DNA of 64,000 bases from Eudromia elegans (Eukaryota > Chordata > Aves > Tinamiformes > Tinamidae). Where the stretch lies: contig PTEX01000164.1 in assembly GCA_003342815.1 (NCBI GenBank), forward strand, positions 473,748 through 537,747, read 5' to 3'. Of the stretch, positions 25,770 through 37,183 are shown in pieces. Each line of letters starts with the position of its first letter. The first letter of the stretch is position 1. The notes under the pieces were generated by a model. It was given only the letters and a program-made list of their open reading frames with translations, was not told the DNA's origin and made no database searches. Made by a program: the position numbers and the translations under genes.

Positions 25770-26300
25770 TGGGTTCCTTGGGTTGCTCCTCAGCGATAGT
25801 TTTTTTCAGGGAGATTATGGTCTAATCCAGAATGGTGCTGTTAAATCAGTCTAAGCGTTATTTATGGTATTTTATTTTCCTCACTGTTACAAAAGCATTG
25901 CGCCTTTCTGTTTGTTGAGTAGCAGGAATGGCACTTTCAAGGTTAGCACAGGAATAATCAAACACTCAATGAGGGTATGAATATTCATATCAAGACACAT
26001 TATGAAAAAGTGGATAGACGGAAATGTGCAATTTAAATATAGACTGCAGCAGGAAATGGGACATGAAACAGTGATTAAACAGTGAAAATTACATGGTATT
26101 TACATAGGTAAATACATTGAGGGGTAATGCATGTGATCTTTTCTATTAGCATTTTTTTGTTCATGATTTAACCTTGATTTTAAAAAAGGCACTTTCTTAA
26201 AGATAAGGATGGGAAAAGAGGAGCACTTTGGTAGCACCAGATAATCAACGTTGCTTTCCGCATTACTGATTTGGGTGTACACCAGGTTCCACAGTGAATC
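25770..26300. other. Non-coding DNA, no gene seen
   Basis: AT-rich sequence without recognised exon, RNA or repeat family. Confidence 0.5.
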
Positions 26301-26420
26301 TGGATGAGTCGGCCAGTCCCGCAGAGGGCAGCGACGGGGCTGCCCTAGCACCCAGGCTTTGCCCCCCGCGCTGCTCCCGCGGGTCACTCCGGCCTGCACG
26401 GCTGGCAGCCTGTGAGTGTT
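26301..26420. other. Small GC-rich, CpG-containing patch
   Basis: About ten CpG in 120 bp by eye, including CCCCCCGCG and CCCGCGGG, within AT-rich flanks. Frames open on both strands here only because of composition. It may be a small unmethylated regulatory patch or a local GC fluctuation. Confidence 0.3.
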
Positions 26421-29400
26421 CGCAGGGAATGCTCAGTCCCTCCTGCCCAGCCTGCCTGGAGATTGTGCTGCATCCTTTCATTCCTTGTGGGGAGGGCCGC
26501 TGAAGAGCTAAGACCTGGTTTTCCTTTGCTATGGGGTTATGTAGAGCTAGTTTAGAGCAAGCGTCTGAACTGGCTCTTACCAAAGGCCTAGGATCACATG
26601 AGAAGACTCCACGCTGCTGCTGCAGCCACTAGAGATAGAAACTGAGACTTGATGGCGACAGGCGGCTTCCCAAAGGGTAGGTGTCTCAAACGATCTCTCT
26701 GTTTTTCAAGTTCATCTGACATTGAAATACATAGTTAATCTCTGTTCTTAAAAAAAAAAAAAAAAATTAAGACTTCATTTCAGGAGTCAGGATAGTGTGT
26801 CTTCTGTTTCTTGGTTCCCATGCTTGGTTCCCTTGTCATCAGCAGACAGGTGATTGTGGATACGAGTGGAAAGTCAAAGATCTCTTTCCATCTCTTATGC
26901 GTGCTTCAATGTGCAAAGAGTCTGCGTGGGGGCATTTGTCCTCTGCATTTTTGCTGTGTGGATCCTGCTGAGCATTTGTCACTTCTCCTCATGGAGGTAG
27001 CAGCCTGTTGATCCTAACCCTTTACAGGAAGTTTATTACTTTTTGTGAAGTAGACTTTAGAGAATGAAGAACGTGTTCAGATAAAGATTATTTATTATTC
27101 ATCACTCCGGATACATTTGTTCATACATTTTAAAGCTGGGAACACTGTGTGATAAGAGACAGCTGCATAGCTAAGGCACTTAGAGCAAGCATGCAAATTA
27201 TTTCTCAGAGCTGAAAAAATGCTGGTGAGCCCAAGTGCACCTTCTTTCTGTAACCGTATCAGATGGACTAATAAAAGCTATTACATCCCCTCATAAAACA
27301 TAATACAGTGACACCCCCAGACTAAACAAAATCTGTTGATACTGATCACACTGCCTATGTAACACAAGCACACAAAAATGAAAACAAAAATGTCATAGAA
27401 ATCAACTATTCTCTGATTTGAATCTCTTACAGGAGGAAGATGCCCCTTGAAAAGAGCAATGTTTGTACTACAGACAGAGGCTCCGTAAGTATCCCTTATC
27501 CCTGCGTGCCCAGCTTCTCCAACGAATATCACTTAAGGCAGCAAGAGGCAATTCAGCAGAAGAAATGAAAGCAAGACTAGTTTTCTTGCAGAAACTAGAC
27601 AGTTTGTAAAAACAAATGGAGCAGAGAGAAGAGTGGATGTCCGTGACTGAAACGACCATGACAAGACAATCTCTCAGCATGTCAGAGGGATGAAATAACA
27701 ATGGGCTCCTCTGTGGAAATCTGATTGAAACACATTCATATAAAGTGCCTGAGCTTTTCTCAGAAAATGGAAATTAAGATTGCAGTAACTTTTCTACACC
27801 TGTTCAAATACATTCTGATCCTCCATTTTTTCCCTCCAGGAAGGAGACAGAGAGGCTTGGACATGTCCTGTTGCTTTTGGATCCCATTCTGAACTGCTGA
27901 ATATTTCACAAGAGGCAATTTTTCTGTGCATAATGCCTCTAACTTGAGTTAAAATCGTATCAGTGCCCTTGGCATTTCAGAGCCAGAGAAGGCCTGAGTG
28001 CCGCACAGCGAGCTACATTTACTGCAGTCACCAGAGAGTGGAACAAAAATCTTTTATTCCACCCTATTGAATGGCAGTAAATAGGAATCTCTGGGGAAGG
28101 GGAAAGGTAGTTTCTTCCTGCTAATGGATTTTCCCCCGAAGTAATCAATTCAGTTTGGGATGAATCCCAAAGGATTATTTTTCTCCCTTTTCCAAGACTC
28201 TGATTCTCCATCCAGGTTATGGAAGTATTATAACTGTGGACTTAATTTTATAAAAAGGATAACTACAGATTTTGTCAATGGCTTGTTGCTGAGAAGCGCA
28301 ATTGATTGATTGAATCACAGATGTAAACGGTACAGAAAGATCTGTTCTGTGTGCTGTTCTGCTCAGCAATGCAAGGTAGTTTGATGGAGCCCATTTTCAA
28401 CAAATAACACTCAGGAAAGAAACAAAACCTGAAGTGTCAGGTGGAGAAATGATGAACTTGTGGACAAAGCACAAAGCTAAATCTCAGGTGCTTTGGAATT
28501 CAGGGCCAGACACCATCCTATGCATCGTGTGTGACTGAATTCCTCCTCAAATGGCAGTAAACAACCCTGTCCAGGGTAAATACTCATCAAATTGGATTTC
28601 CAGAGCTACCTCTCTGCCTCACACTATTCAAATCTAGGCCTTTGAAATAGCCCTTGACAGCCAACTTCATCTTTAAGCTCCCAAGCACCTATCAAAAAAT
28701 ATTCCTTTCAGTCCTTCCCTGGTTCATTTCTGTCATCCTTCTTGTTCCTCTGTATGAAAACCTAGGCTTGCCTCTTTTAAATTGTTTATGTGGAATAGGT
28801 CATGGCAGCGGGGTGTGTCTACCTAGCTCAGCTTAGGAACTTAAGTACTGTTGTACTTAAAATACTGTTCAATATTTCTCATCTCATTTTCACTCCCTTA
28901 AAATACCCCATTTCTGCTCTCTACTGATTTTTAGTTCTCAAGAGGGATGACTATTTTTTTTAAAGCATTAAGTTATTTTCCAGCTTAGGTTGTCTAACTG
29001 CACAGCCTTCCACTTTGTAAGAGTGTCTCAGGCAGCAGTTATTCCAGCATAACTATTTAAAATCCTTGATGTGAGCCGCTAATTTCTCCACTTCTCTGCC
29101 TGTTACCCAAGGTAGGACACTGAGTGACTGTGAGGTAGGACTCTCTGTGACTCCAGAATGTTGCTTCAAATGATTAATTCATGCCACATACTCAAGAACA
29201 CACAAAATATCGTGATGAACTTTTGCATACAGGAAAACAATATCTCTGGGTATTTGTGTGCAAGATTTGATTTATATAAATGACATTTTGCATGTAAATA
29301 TACAGCCAGCCATTTCACTGCCTGCCAGGAGGCATTTGAGCTAAACACAATGAAGCTCCACTTAATCCAAAATGTCATGTTCTCATGTGCGCCTAGCACA

Positions 29401-30092
29401 AAGGTTATCATGCCCATCAGAAAACAAACAAACTTAAATTATTTGGCAATGAATTTGTGTCTTTTTTTTCCTGTGGTTGAAATAACTTATATCAAGGAAT
29501 GTGACTCCCGAGTAAGCGCCCATTAGTTTGTGTGCCTGACTCGAGCTGCTTTGAAAGAAGTTCTCTTCTATTGCCCCCAGCTCCAACAGGAGTCAATAGA
29601 TGTATGCTGAGAATGGAGACCTCAATTTTGCCAAGTCTGCCATGTGCTTCTGCCCTTCTTAGCTTCCTTGGGATGTCATGAGCAACTGAGGCCTCACATC
29701 CCCATCCTTGTCCAATCCAGGCTGGCACTGGAGCTCTGCAGTGGCAAATTATTTGCAAAAGGAAATCAGTCAAGCTGAATGTGTGTTGGGATTTCTTTGG
29801 AAGAGTCTGAGTGGAAAGCATTAGAGTTTTTCTGCATTTGTTTTTTCTTTCCCTCAGGAATTCCAAAGGTTTACAGGCTTCTGACCTACTACTGGGAGAT
29901 CGGATCTGCTGTTTCAGCATGTATCTACTCTGACAGCTCCATTGCCCATCCTCAAGCAGCTCTCCAACCGCTGCACAACTCTCCCAGGCCCCGGGATGTC
30001 TCCCCAGCATTGCAACTGGAGGAGTGGCACCTCAGGCACCCCTGACTGTATTATCTGGCTGCCTTGCACATGATACAGGTAGGCCTGTGGAG
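26421..30092. other. Non-coding DNA, no gene seen
   Basis: About 3.7 kb with no recognised gene. An A17 run lies at 26,750-26,766. The part at about 29,277-29,415 holds the octamer-like TGCATGTAAATAT and little simple sequence, and could be conserved. A 172-codon minus-strand frame (29,492-30,010) shows no family I know. Confidence 0.5.
26750..26766. repeat. A17 homopolymer
   Basis: Seventeen consecutive A. No AATAAA lies in a tail-like position upstream and no element body was recognised. Confidence 0.9.
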
Positions 30093-30094
30093 AA

Positions 30095-30137
<43 letters not shown>

Positions 30138-30139
30138 AT
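30093..30139. repeat. (AATA)12 tetranucleotide microsatellite
   Basis: Nearly twelve uninterrupted AATA units over 47 bp, followed by T and A runs. Pure repeats of this length are usually polymorphic in length. Confidence 0.97.
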
Positions 30140-32307
30140 TTTTTTAAAAAAAAGCAAGCTTAATTCTGAAAGAAAAATGGAGTCAAGATGATTTCCTGAA
30201 CCTCTCTCCTATTGTGCTCTCACATATATAGATGCAGATAATTCTCCAAATTTCATTTTTCCCCCCTCCACTCCCCCCCTTTTTCTCTAGCTAATCAAAG
30301 TCCAAGTTGTTTATGTCTCCTCAAGCTAAGAAGCCCTGCAGTCTGTATTTTGGCACAGGTGTAGATACATCTCTGTCATGCAACAGTTACTCTACAAAGT
30401 AACATTGAAACCTAGAGTTTGCTGTTGTTCAAGCAGCGTTACTTTATTTTTCTATTGAGGTAGTTACCCATCACTCTTCCGCTGTTCGTTCCAAGTCCTG
30501 GCTGTGAGCTAAGTATCAACAACGTACTCGATTTTCTTTCAGATATTTGTCACCAAGACGCCCCAAGGCTATTGGAAGTTGCTTTGAGTAAGAACTAAGT
30601 GAAAAGCAGTCCTGAGTCTACAGTCTAACAGCGGAAATTTCTGCAGGCTTGTTCTTGAGCATGGATCCAAACCTCACATGAGTACAAGGACCCCTGTACA
30701 TGGCCAGCAAGCATCCAGAAGGGTCTAAGGAGCACGGAGACTTCTGCATGAAGTATATAGTGTAGGCCAAGAAGAGTGGCAGGGGGCAAACTACAGAGAA
30801 GCAGCTTTTTAGCCTGAAGAGCTACCCTAGCCTCTCACCTATGATGGATGCTGATGAGGATGTCAGCTCTCACATGTGGTGGCCCCCTCAATAGCAACAG
30901 CAGGAGAAGTCCTCTGATTTTCTGGGTGGAAAGAGACCCAGAAGACTGACTTCAACTCTCCTTCCCTTTCTGGAGGAAAGAGGCATTTGAGAAGGAGGTA
31001 AGAAATGCCAACACAGTTGCCAATATAGGGGCGTAGTTGTTTAGGGCAGGCAGGGAGAGAAGCGATGATGATCTGTAAAAAGAGGGAGTCAAATATTAAG
31101 GAAGAACTCTAGTCAGCTGTCTGTGCCACTCTTCTCTATCCTTTAACCAAAGCCCTAAGTGAAATGGAAAATTTCCTCTCTTTGTGCTCTACCTTTCCTT
31201 CTCTCACATTTAATCACCACTACAAAATTAATTTTATCTGTAGAACTGGGAAGTTTGGAGCTGGCTCTGCTTTGAGTTTGTGCCTATAGGTTAGAGTGAG
31301 TCTGTAGGCTGGAAATGGGAGGAAGAGTAGGGTGCAGAATTTGGATAGCTGCGGCTGCCCTGCATTTCCAAGTGACTGCTGCCCTTTTTCAGGGGTTGCA
31401 GAAGTATTGCTACTGAGCTGAATGGCCTCTTATGCTTATTAGTTGCCCTGTGCATGCTGTAACCATGCTCTGACTTAAAACCAAATTTGTGTCACTTGAC
31501 TGTAGAAGAGAGAATGGACTGAATTCTTTCCTGGTAGCTCTGAGGCAACAAAAGAAAAAAAGAAAGGAAAAAAAAAAAAGCAAGTAGTTTAAATTTGTGA
31601 TTGTAAACATGGTGTCTTTTGACTTTCAGCAAAACACTGTAAATGAACTACTTTCAGCTTCCATCCAAAAGAATTATGCAAGCTCTCTTCCAGAACCTAG
31701 CAAGGAAAAAGAGGATAACATGGGATCCCTCAGATTGAGCATCTTATGCCGTTACTGTGGTTTTATTCTGGTCCCAAACCTCATCACCGACTCAGTCCAA
31801 GAGACCCTGCGGTGCTGCACAGACACCAAAAGGAAGTTAAAACCCAACAGGACCCTCTTGGTAGCTTCAGCCTTAATCTATGGTCCCTGCCCTACCACGA
31901 GAGCTGGGAACAGGGAGCAGGATTGTATTCCCAGGTCAGGTGTTTTGGCCAACACCACTAGAAAAACCACTAGGGATGACTTTTCCTAAAAATACTGAAT
32001 TAAGTGAGATTTTAAAATATCTGTCCGTGCATGACAAAAGTCACTGGACGCTTTCTGATGTATACAGGCCATCTCCCTTGGAGTTCTTCTGCCTTTAAGC
32101 TCTCACCTGGGATGAATGAAAACTAACTTTCATAGATGTTATCCAGACCATTTACCTGGACTTGACACTTCTCTGTCAAAATTTACCTGCTTGGCTTTAT
32201 GCACTTTGAGGAGTGTCACACACTTGTGAGGTAGGGCCTGGGACTGGGTTTGAAATTTAACTTTAGTTACCTAGTGCCAGGTATGCTGGCTGGATTGTTT
32301 TCCAGAT
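30140..32307. other. Non-coding DNA, no gene seen
   Basis: Mixed composition with no recognised exon or repeat family. A 130-codon plus-strand frame at 31,597-31,989 begins at an ATT codon and has no known domain, and overlapping plus frames of 71-72 codons weaken any coding case. Confidence 0.5.
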
Positions 32308-32375
32308 TTTTAACTTGCCCAAAATCATTTAGGAGGGATTCAGATTACCTGACAGTACTCTACGTTTTCTTCTGA
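32308..32375 (-). mobile_element. Possible MIR fragment (ancient)
   Basis: TTAACTTGCCCAAAATCATTTAG followed by GGGATTCAGATTACCTGACAGT parallels the reverse complement of MIR (TAACTTGCCCAAGGTCACACAG then GGGATTCGAACCCAGGCAGTCTG), in the right order and near the right spacing. The match is by eye and diverged. A second MIR-like stretch lies 1 kb downstream in the same orientation. Confidence 0.4.
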
Positions 32376-33329
32376 AGATGCTAAGTGGCTATCCACCTAT
32401 CCCAAGGGAATATAAATGTAGACCCACTGCCTGCCAATGCTTTGTGAGTCAACTGTGACCTTGACATTAAAGGACGCAGGTAATATTCAATTATATCGCT
32501 TTATGTAACATACACATAATAGCTTCTCTGAAATGAACATGAGAGATTTTGAGTTTTCATGAATTATTCTCTGAAAATTATCTAGAGAGGTTAACTGCAT
32601 TTTATTTTAACTGCATAGTTAGTGGTTTTCACATAGTGTTTAGGTGCAAAATCATTACCATGAATAATTCACTTCTGTTTTTTTAAGCTTTGTCTTTTTC
32701 CCATTTACACTCCACCATTAACAAAGAAGACCTAGTAAGTGGAGAGCTGCCAGAACACTGAATTCATGAGTTCATGAAATAAAATATACATGCTGAAGCA
32801 TTTCCGAGGGATCTATTATTCTTGAAGTACAACATAATTACAGCATATGTTGATTCTAACTTTGTTATTACATTTTCTCTGAATTATGTGTTAAAAGCTA
32901 CTCGCACAAAATGTTTCTTGAGCAAAGCAAGTATTGGAACTCAAGATAGAGAACTACTGACATTGCTCAGATGTAGCAAGAAAAAATTAACTTGTAAATA
33001 TCCTTGTATCACATATATGACTATGTAGGGTAACACACAGACAGGCTAGGGAGTGTCAGTATATACTCACAGATACATACCATGTACACAATTCACCATT
33101 TAAGTCCGTTTGTTCTGTTTTTCAGCCACATTCCTGCCTCAGTCTATGCTCTTTGCCTATGAGCTCCTTTCTCTCATTTCCTCCATTCACTAGGCAGCTG
33201 GTGGTTTAATATTTGTTTTTATTACTCACTGTGTGTCTTATTTACTGCACCACTCAGATTCTCTGTGGCAGATTTACTAGGGCCTCTCAGAGGCTTTTCT
33301 TTGCTTTTTTCTTTTTAACTACAGAATCT
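32376..33329. other. Non-coding DNA, no gene seen
   Basis: AT-rich sequence between two MIR-like fragments. No exon or RNA gene was recognised. Confidence 0.5.
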
Positions 33330-33440
33330 GAACACTTAATATACACTGACGATTTTATCTTTACAACACCTCTGTGAGGTAAAGTCGTGGTATCTTTCCA
33401 TTATACATACAAAGAATTGAAGGTCACGATAATGGCAAGG
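33330..33440 (-). mobile_element. MIR (or L2 3' end) fragment, ancient
   Basis: ATTTTATCTTTACAACACC TCTGTGAGGTA, then GTATC, TTTCCATTATACATACAAAG and AATTGAAGGTCAC, follow the reverse complement of the MIR 3' half (ATTTAATCCTCACAACAACC CTATGAGGTA ... TATCCCCATTTTACAGATGAG ... ACTGAGGC) in order. This is the best of the ancient SINE matches in the window. MIR and L2 share related 3' ends, so an L2 origin is the alternative. The divergence suggests an old insertion. Confidence 0.5.
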
Positions 33441-33688
33441 CACTAAAAAGTGCACAGTATTTTTGTTATCCGATTTCTGAGGCATTAGGTAGCCATTTAT
33501 ATTAATGTATATGATCAGTGAGGAATTCTGATGAGCTCTTTTTCTTTTTTGAGTAGCCCTTGGGCAAATCAAGCCCAGGTACCACTGACTTCAAAGAACG
33601 AAATGTACTTTAACAGGCACCTCTGGAAAGCATTGCTTTTCACCAGTTACCTAACAACACACATGCCTCTCTGCCAAGCTTAAAATCC

Positions 33689-33707
33689 TTTTTTTTTTTT
33701 TTTTTTT
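33689..33707. repeat. T19 homopolymer
   Basis: Nineteen consecutive T. The sequence to its right, where a minus-strand retrocopy body would lie, has no AATAAA equivalent (TTTATT) close by, so I do not call a retrocopy. Confidence 0.9.
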
Positions 33708-34954
33708 AGAGTAGATGCCATGATTTGAAATGCTAAGACTGTCCCCTCTGTTCTGCAGCTCTTTGCTTCACCTTAAATGCCATCAACCTCTGCAGAAATG
33801 CATCATTAGTTGTACAGGTGTCATTACATCACTCCGACCACAATCCACAGCTCATATGCACAAAATATGGGCAGGCAAGGAAATACTATCTCGTGAAAGC
33901 ACATTTAGGGAGGAAAAAAAAAAGAAGACAGTAACTGAGAGGGGGTTAGTCTTGTTTTTCTGTGAAGACAACTCTCTAGTGCTGCAACATCTTCTGCCTA
34001 AGTTTCAGAGTCCATTTTCCAGACCACGTAGGTATCAGAATTTCCCAATTAATCAGTTTAATGTTGTTTCTATTAAGATTAAGCTTCCCCCCACAACCAA
34101 CCAAAGTCTCTCTAGTAAACAGCAGGAGACTTTTTCCCATTTTCATTTAAGCTTATTGGAAATTTCAGTCTAAAATCTGTCAAAGCCAAAAAGCACTGAT
34201 AATGTTCTCCCACAACAGAGAGAACACCAGAAACCTGCTGATTTAAGCAGAAATTAAGTAAACCAGTAAATTTCAGTTAGAAACAAGCTATCCTTGGCAT
34301 AGGTAACTTTCTAGATTTTTAGGATTAAGATCCTTGCATCTACTTCAGAAATAACCTTCCAAGATATGATAGATGATTTGAAGACCAGCTGATTTAATCC
34401 CAAAATCCAATCTCTCTATTCCTAATGTGCATGAATTTTGCTATTTTAGGTATATTTTTCTGTGAGGAAGCTTGACAATTATATTTAATTGGAAGTTAAA
34501 CCTTGCTCATTATTTCATGCTGACTTTTAAAAAGCCACAACTGGACTTTTCCTTTAAATACGATTATCAGCTGACTTTTGGGTTAAAAGTGAGAAAAAGT
34601 CCTCATTTGTTTAGCTCCTTCCATCGAGTTGCAAAATACCAATTAGCAAGCTTTGAAAAGTGAAGTGTGAAGCCAATATTACAGTAATGGTAGTTGGTGC
34701 AAAGTAATTAACAATCCTAATTTTCCATTTAATTAATGGGAGTATCTGTTTATTGGGGAAAAAAAATGATATTCAGATGTAGATAAAAAAAAAATCATTA
34801 TAAAACCTTTAAAAGGTCTAGGGAGCTGTCAGGCCTTCTGCTTTTGCACGGCTGAATGTGTGCAAGCTGGGTATTAACAGAGGTAAGGGCAGAGGTTTTG
34901 TTCTTTTAAAAAAAATAGAAATTGGACTTATCAAACAGTTTTTCCTATTGATTT
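33708..34954. other. Non-coding DNA, no gene seen
   Basis: AT-rich flank upstream of the CR1 copy. A 147-codon plus frame at 33,730-34,173 and a 63-codon frame at 34,472 show no known domain. A-runs near 34,760 and 34,785. Confidence 0.5.
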
Positions 34955-35727
34955 ACAAGGGCAAGTGTAGGGTCCTGCACCTGGGGAGGAATAACCCTAG
35001 ACATGCCTACAGGCTGGGGACCGACCTCCTGGAGAGCAGCCCCGCAGAGAGGGACCTGGGCGTCATGGTGGACGACAAGTTGACCATGAGGCAGCAGTGT
35101 GCCCTCGTGGCCAAGAAGGCCAATGGGATCTTGGGGTGCATTAAGCAGAGCGTCTCCAGCAGCTCGGGGGAGGTGATTCTGCCCCTCTGCTCAGCCCTGG
35201 TGAGGCCGCACCTCGAGTACTGTGTGCAGTTCTGGGCTCCCCAGTGCAGGAGGGACGTGGAGCTGCTAGAGAGAGTCCAGCGCAGGGCCACAAAGATGAT
35301 TAGGGGTCTGGAACATCTGCCCTACGAGGAAAGGCTGAGAGAGCTGGGCCTCTTCAGCCTGGAGAAGAGAAGACTGAGAGGGGATCTGATCAATGTATAT
35401 AAATATCTCAAGACAGGGAGTGAGGAGGAGGGGGCTGGCCTCTTCTCAGTGGTGGCCAGTGATAGAACTAGGGGAAACGGCCACAAACTGAGGCACCAAA
35501 AGTTCCACAGGAACTTGAGGAAGAATTTCTTAACGGTGAGGGTGACAGAGCACTGGAACAGGCTGCCCAGAGAGGTGGTGGAGTCTCCTTCTCTGGAGAT
35601 CTTCCAAACCCGCCTGGACATCACCCTGTGCCACATGCTCTAGGGGACCCTGCGTGTGCAGGGGGGTTGGACTAGATGACCTCTACAGGTCCCTTCCAAC
35701 CCTAGCCATTCTATGATTCTATGATCT
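34955..35727 (+). mobile_element. CR1 LINE, 5'-truncated 3' end
   Basis: The translation contains the typical C-terminal part of CR1 ORF2, with [100 protein letters not shown] and [18 protein letters not shown], ending at a stop at 35,641-35,643. The reading frame is open from the truncation point to that stop. The catalytic part of reverse transcriptase (palm YADD region) and the endonuclease lie further 5' and are absent, so this copy cannot move itself. A short 3' UTR with GGGGTTGGACTAGATGACCT and CAGGTCCCTTCCAACC leads to the family's octamer tail (ATTCTATG, two copies). The open frame over about 230 codons suggests a fairly young insertion. 5' truncation is usual for CR1. The frame continues upstream into flanking DNA by chance. 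Confidence 0.97.
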
Positions 35728-37157
35728 TATAAGGGTCTGTGCTGTTTAATTATTATTGGCCTTAAAATATTCAGACGTGGGGTCCATACACAACCAGTCA
35801 CTTGCCCAGATGGCCTAGGGTGCGTTTTATTTTGTTTCATGGACACTTTGCACCAGTCTGCTGTACATTATTTGTCTACTTGCTCCAGCAAATGAAGGAT
35901 TTTTACAGTTATTTCATTGTCATGCTGGGAGGGCGTCTGTCTGCTCTATTTTTAACAGCTTTGTGTCAGAGAAGGAGGTATCTTGTTTTCAAGGCTTTTC
36001 AAAGCAGAGAGACCTTAAAACACGCACTCAGTTTGTATTACCTCAAAGTGCTCACGCAAACAGAAATGAGACGGGAAAGAACACGAAGGTCAAACTTGCA
36101 TAAACACACTGCTGCCCATGTTCACTGCGAGCAGAGAGAGCAACATGCGTTTGAACTGAATCGCATCATGCAGCAAACACAGAAGATGATATTTTGCCAA
36201 AGTCACATTTCTTCCATGCAAGTTCCCATGCGATGAAACTCAAAGGTACCATTTCCTTTCAGTAAATTAAGAAACATAAACTAAAATGGATTATTATGAC
36301 TGCCATTATTTTAACAACAAAGGAAGAAGGAGCTTTACAGTTCTGTTTTTGTTCTACTTTAAAGCCTGAGACATCTTTTTTTTTTTTTTGCTTCTATCAG
36401 CAAATAATTAAATTCAATTAAATTTCCTAACTATCATTCCAATAAAGCACAAGTTCTTTTCAAAAATTCCACTGTCTGCTACAGAGAGAAACCCATCAGA
36501 AGTTGACCTCCTCATCTTGAGTATCGTACGTAATAGTTATCGAAGCCTGACATCAAATGGCTTCAGAAAAAAAAAATTTCAAAGTCAAGCCATTTTCTTT
36601 GCAAAGCTATTCATAAGTCTTGGGGGACAGACATTTCAATGGGCACACATTTATGTACTAGTAAAGAAACCCCCTCCACGAGAGAATGAAATCCTTCACA
36701 AAAAGTCTAGCAATTATTATGTAGGGAAATTCTCTTCCTCTTTTCAAGGTCTAGCCACTTTGGAAAACGTTCTGGCTATGGATCTGCTGTGCATTTTGCC
36801 GCTTCCTATGTCAGTACTTTCTCCTCCTGCTTATGCCATTCACTTGGATGACTTTCTGCTTGCCAGAAAATACCCCTTCATTTACTCAGATTAAGGTGAA
36901 GACTGCGGTATCTGCGGGATAACGGTCTGGGTTTCCCTGTGGCGCCAGGAAGCAGCTCTCTGCTGCTGGTCTTTTTGGCAGCAGGTGTTGAAGAAGGAGG
37001 TTGGAGATGCTTAGGTTCACGCTTTATTTAAAAAGTGTTCTTGCTGTGTAAAAGAATTATTTGCCTTGCTTTTCTCTTGAGCGTACTCTTATTTCCATTT
37101 GTGACATAGTGCATTTTGGCAGTTCTGTGAACCATGTGTCTTTTTTTATTAGAACTC
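35728..37157. other. Non-coding DNA, no gene seen
   Basis: Sequence after the CR1 tail with no recognised gene. Plus frames at 35,802-36,236 (144 codons) and 36,517-36,894 (125 codons) have no known domain. T-runs lie near 36,380. Confidence 0.5.
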
Positions 37158-37183
37158 TTCTATTCTTCTATTCTTCTATTCTA
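37158..37183. repeat. 8-bp tandem repeat (TTCTATTC)3
   Basis: The octamer TTCTATTC is repeated three times plus two bases. Its length and bases resemble the ATTCTATG tail unit of CR1, but no CR1 body precedes it, so it is either a coincidental microsatellite or a remnant tail. Confidence 0.85.

Noticed and set aside
29492-30010. 172-codon minus-strand frame
   Set aside because: No recognisable domain and an overlapping plus frame. Length is within chance expectation for the window.
33689-33707. T19 run as the tail of a minus-strand retrocopy
   Set aside because: The sequence to its right lacks a polyadenylation signal and resembles no gene or element.
34858-34954. N-terminal 32 codons of the frame that enters the CR1 copy
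   Set aside because: The frame starts at GTG in flanking DNA and this part is unlike CR1. It is read-through, not part of the element.
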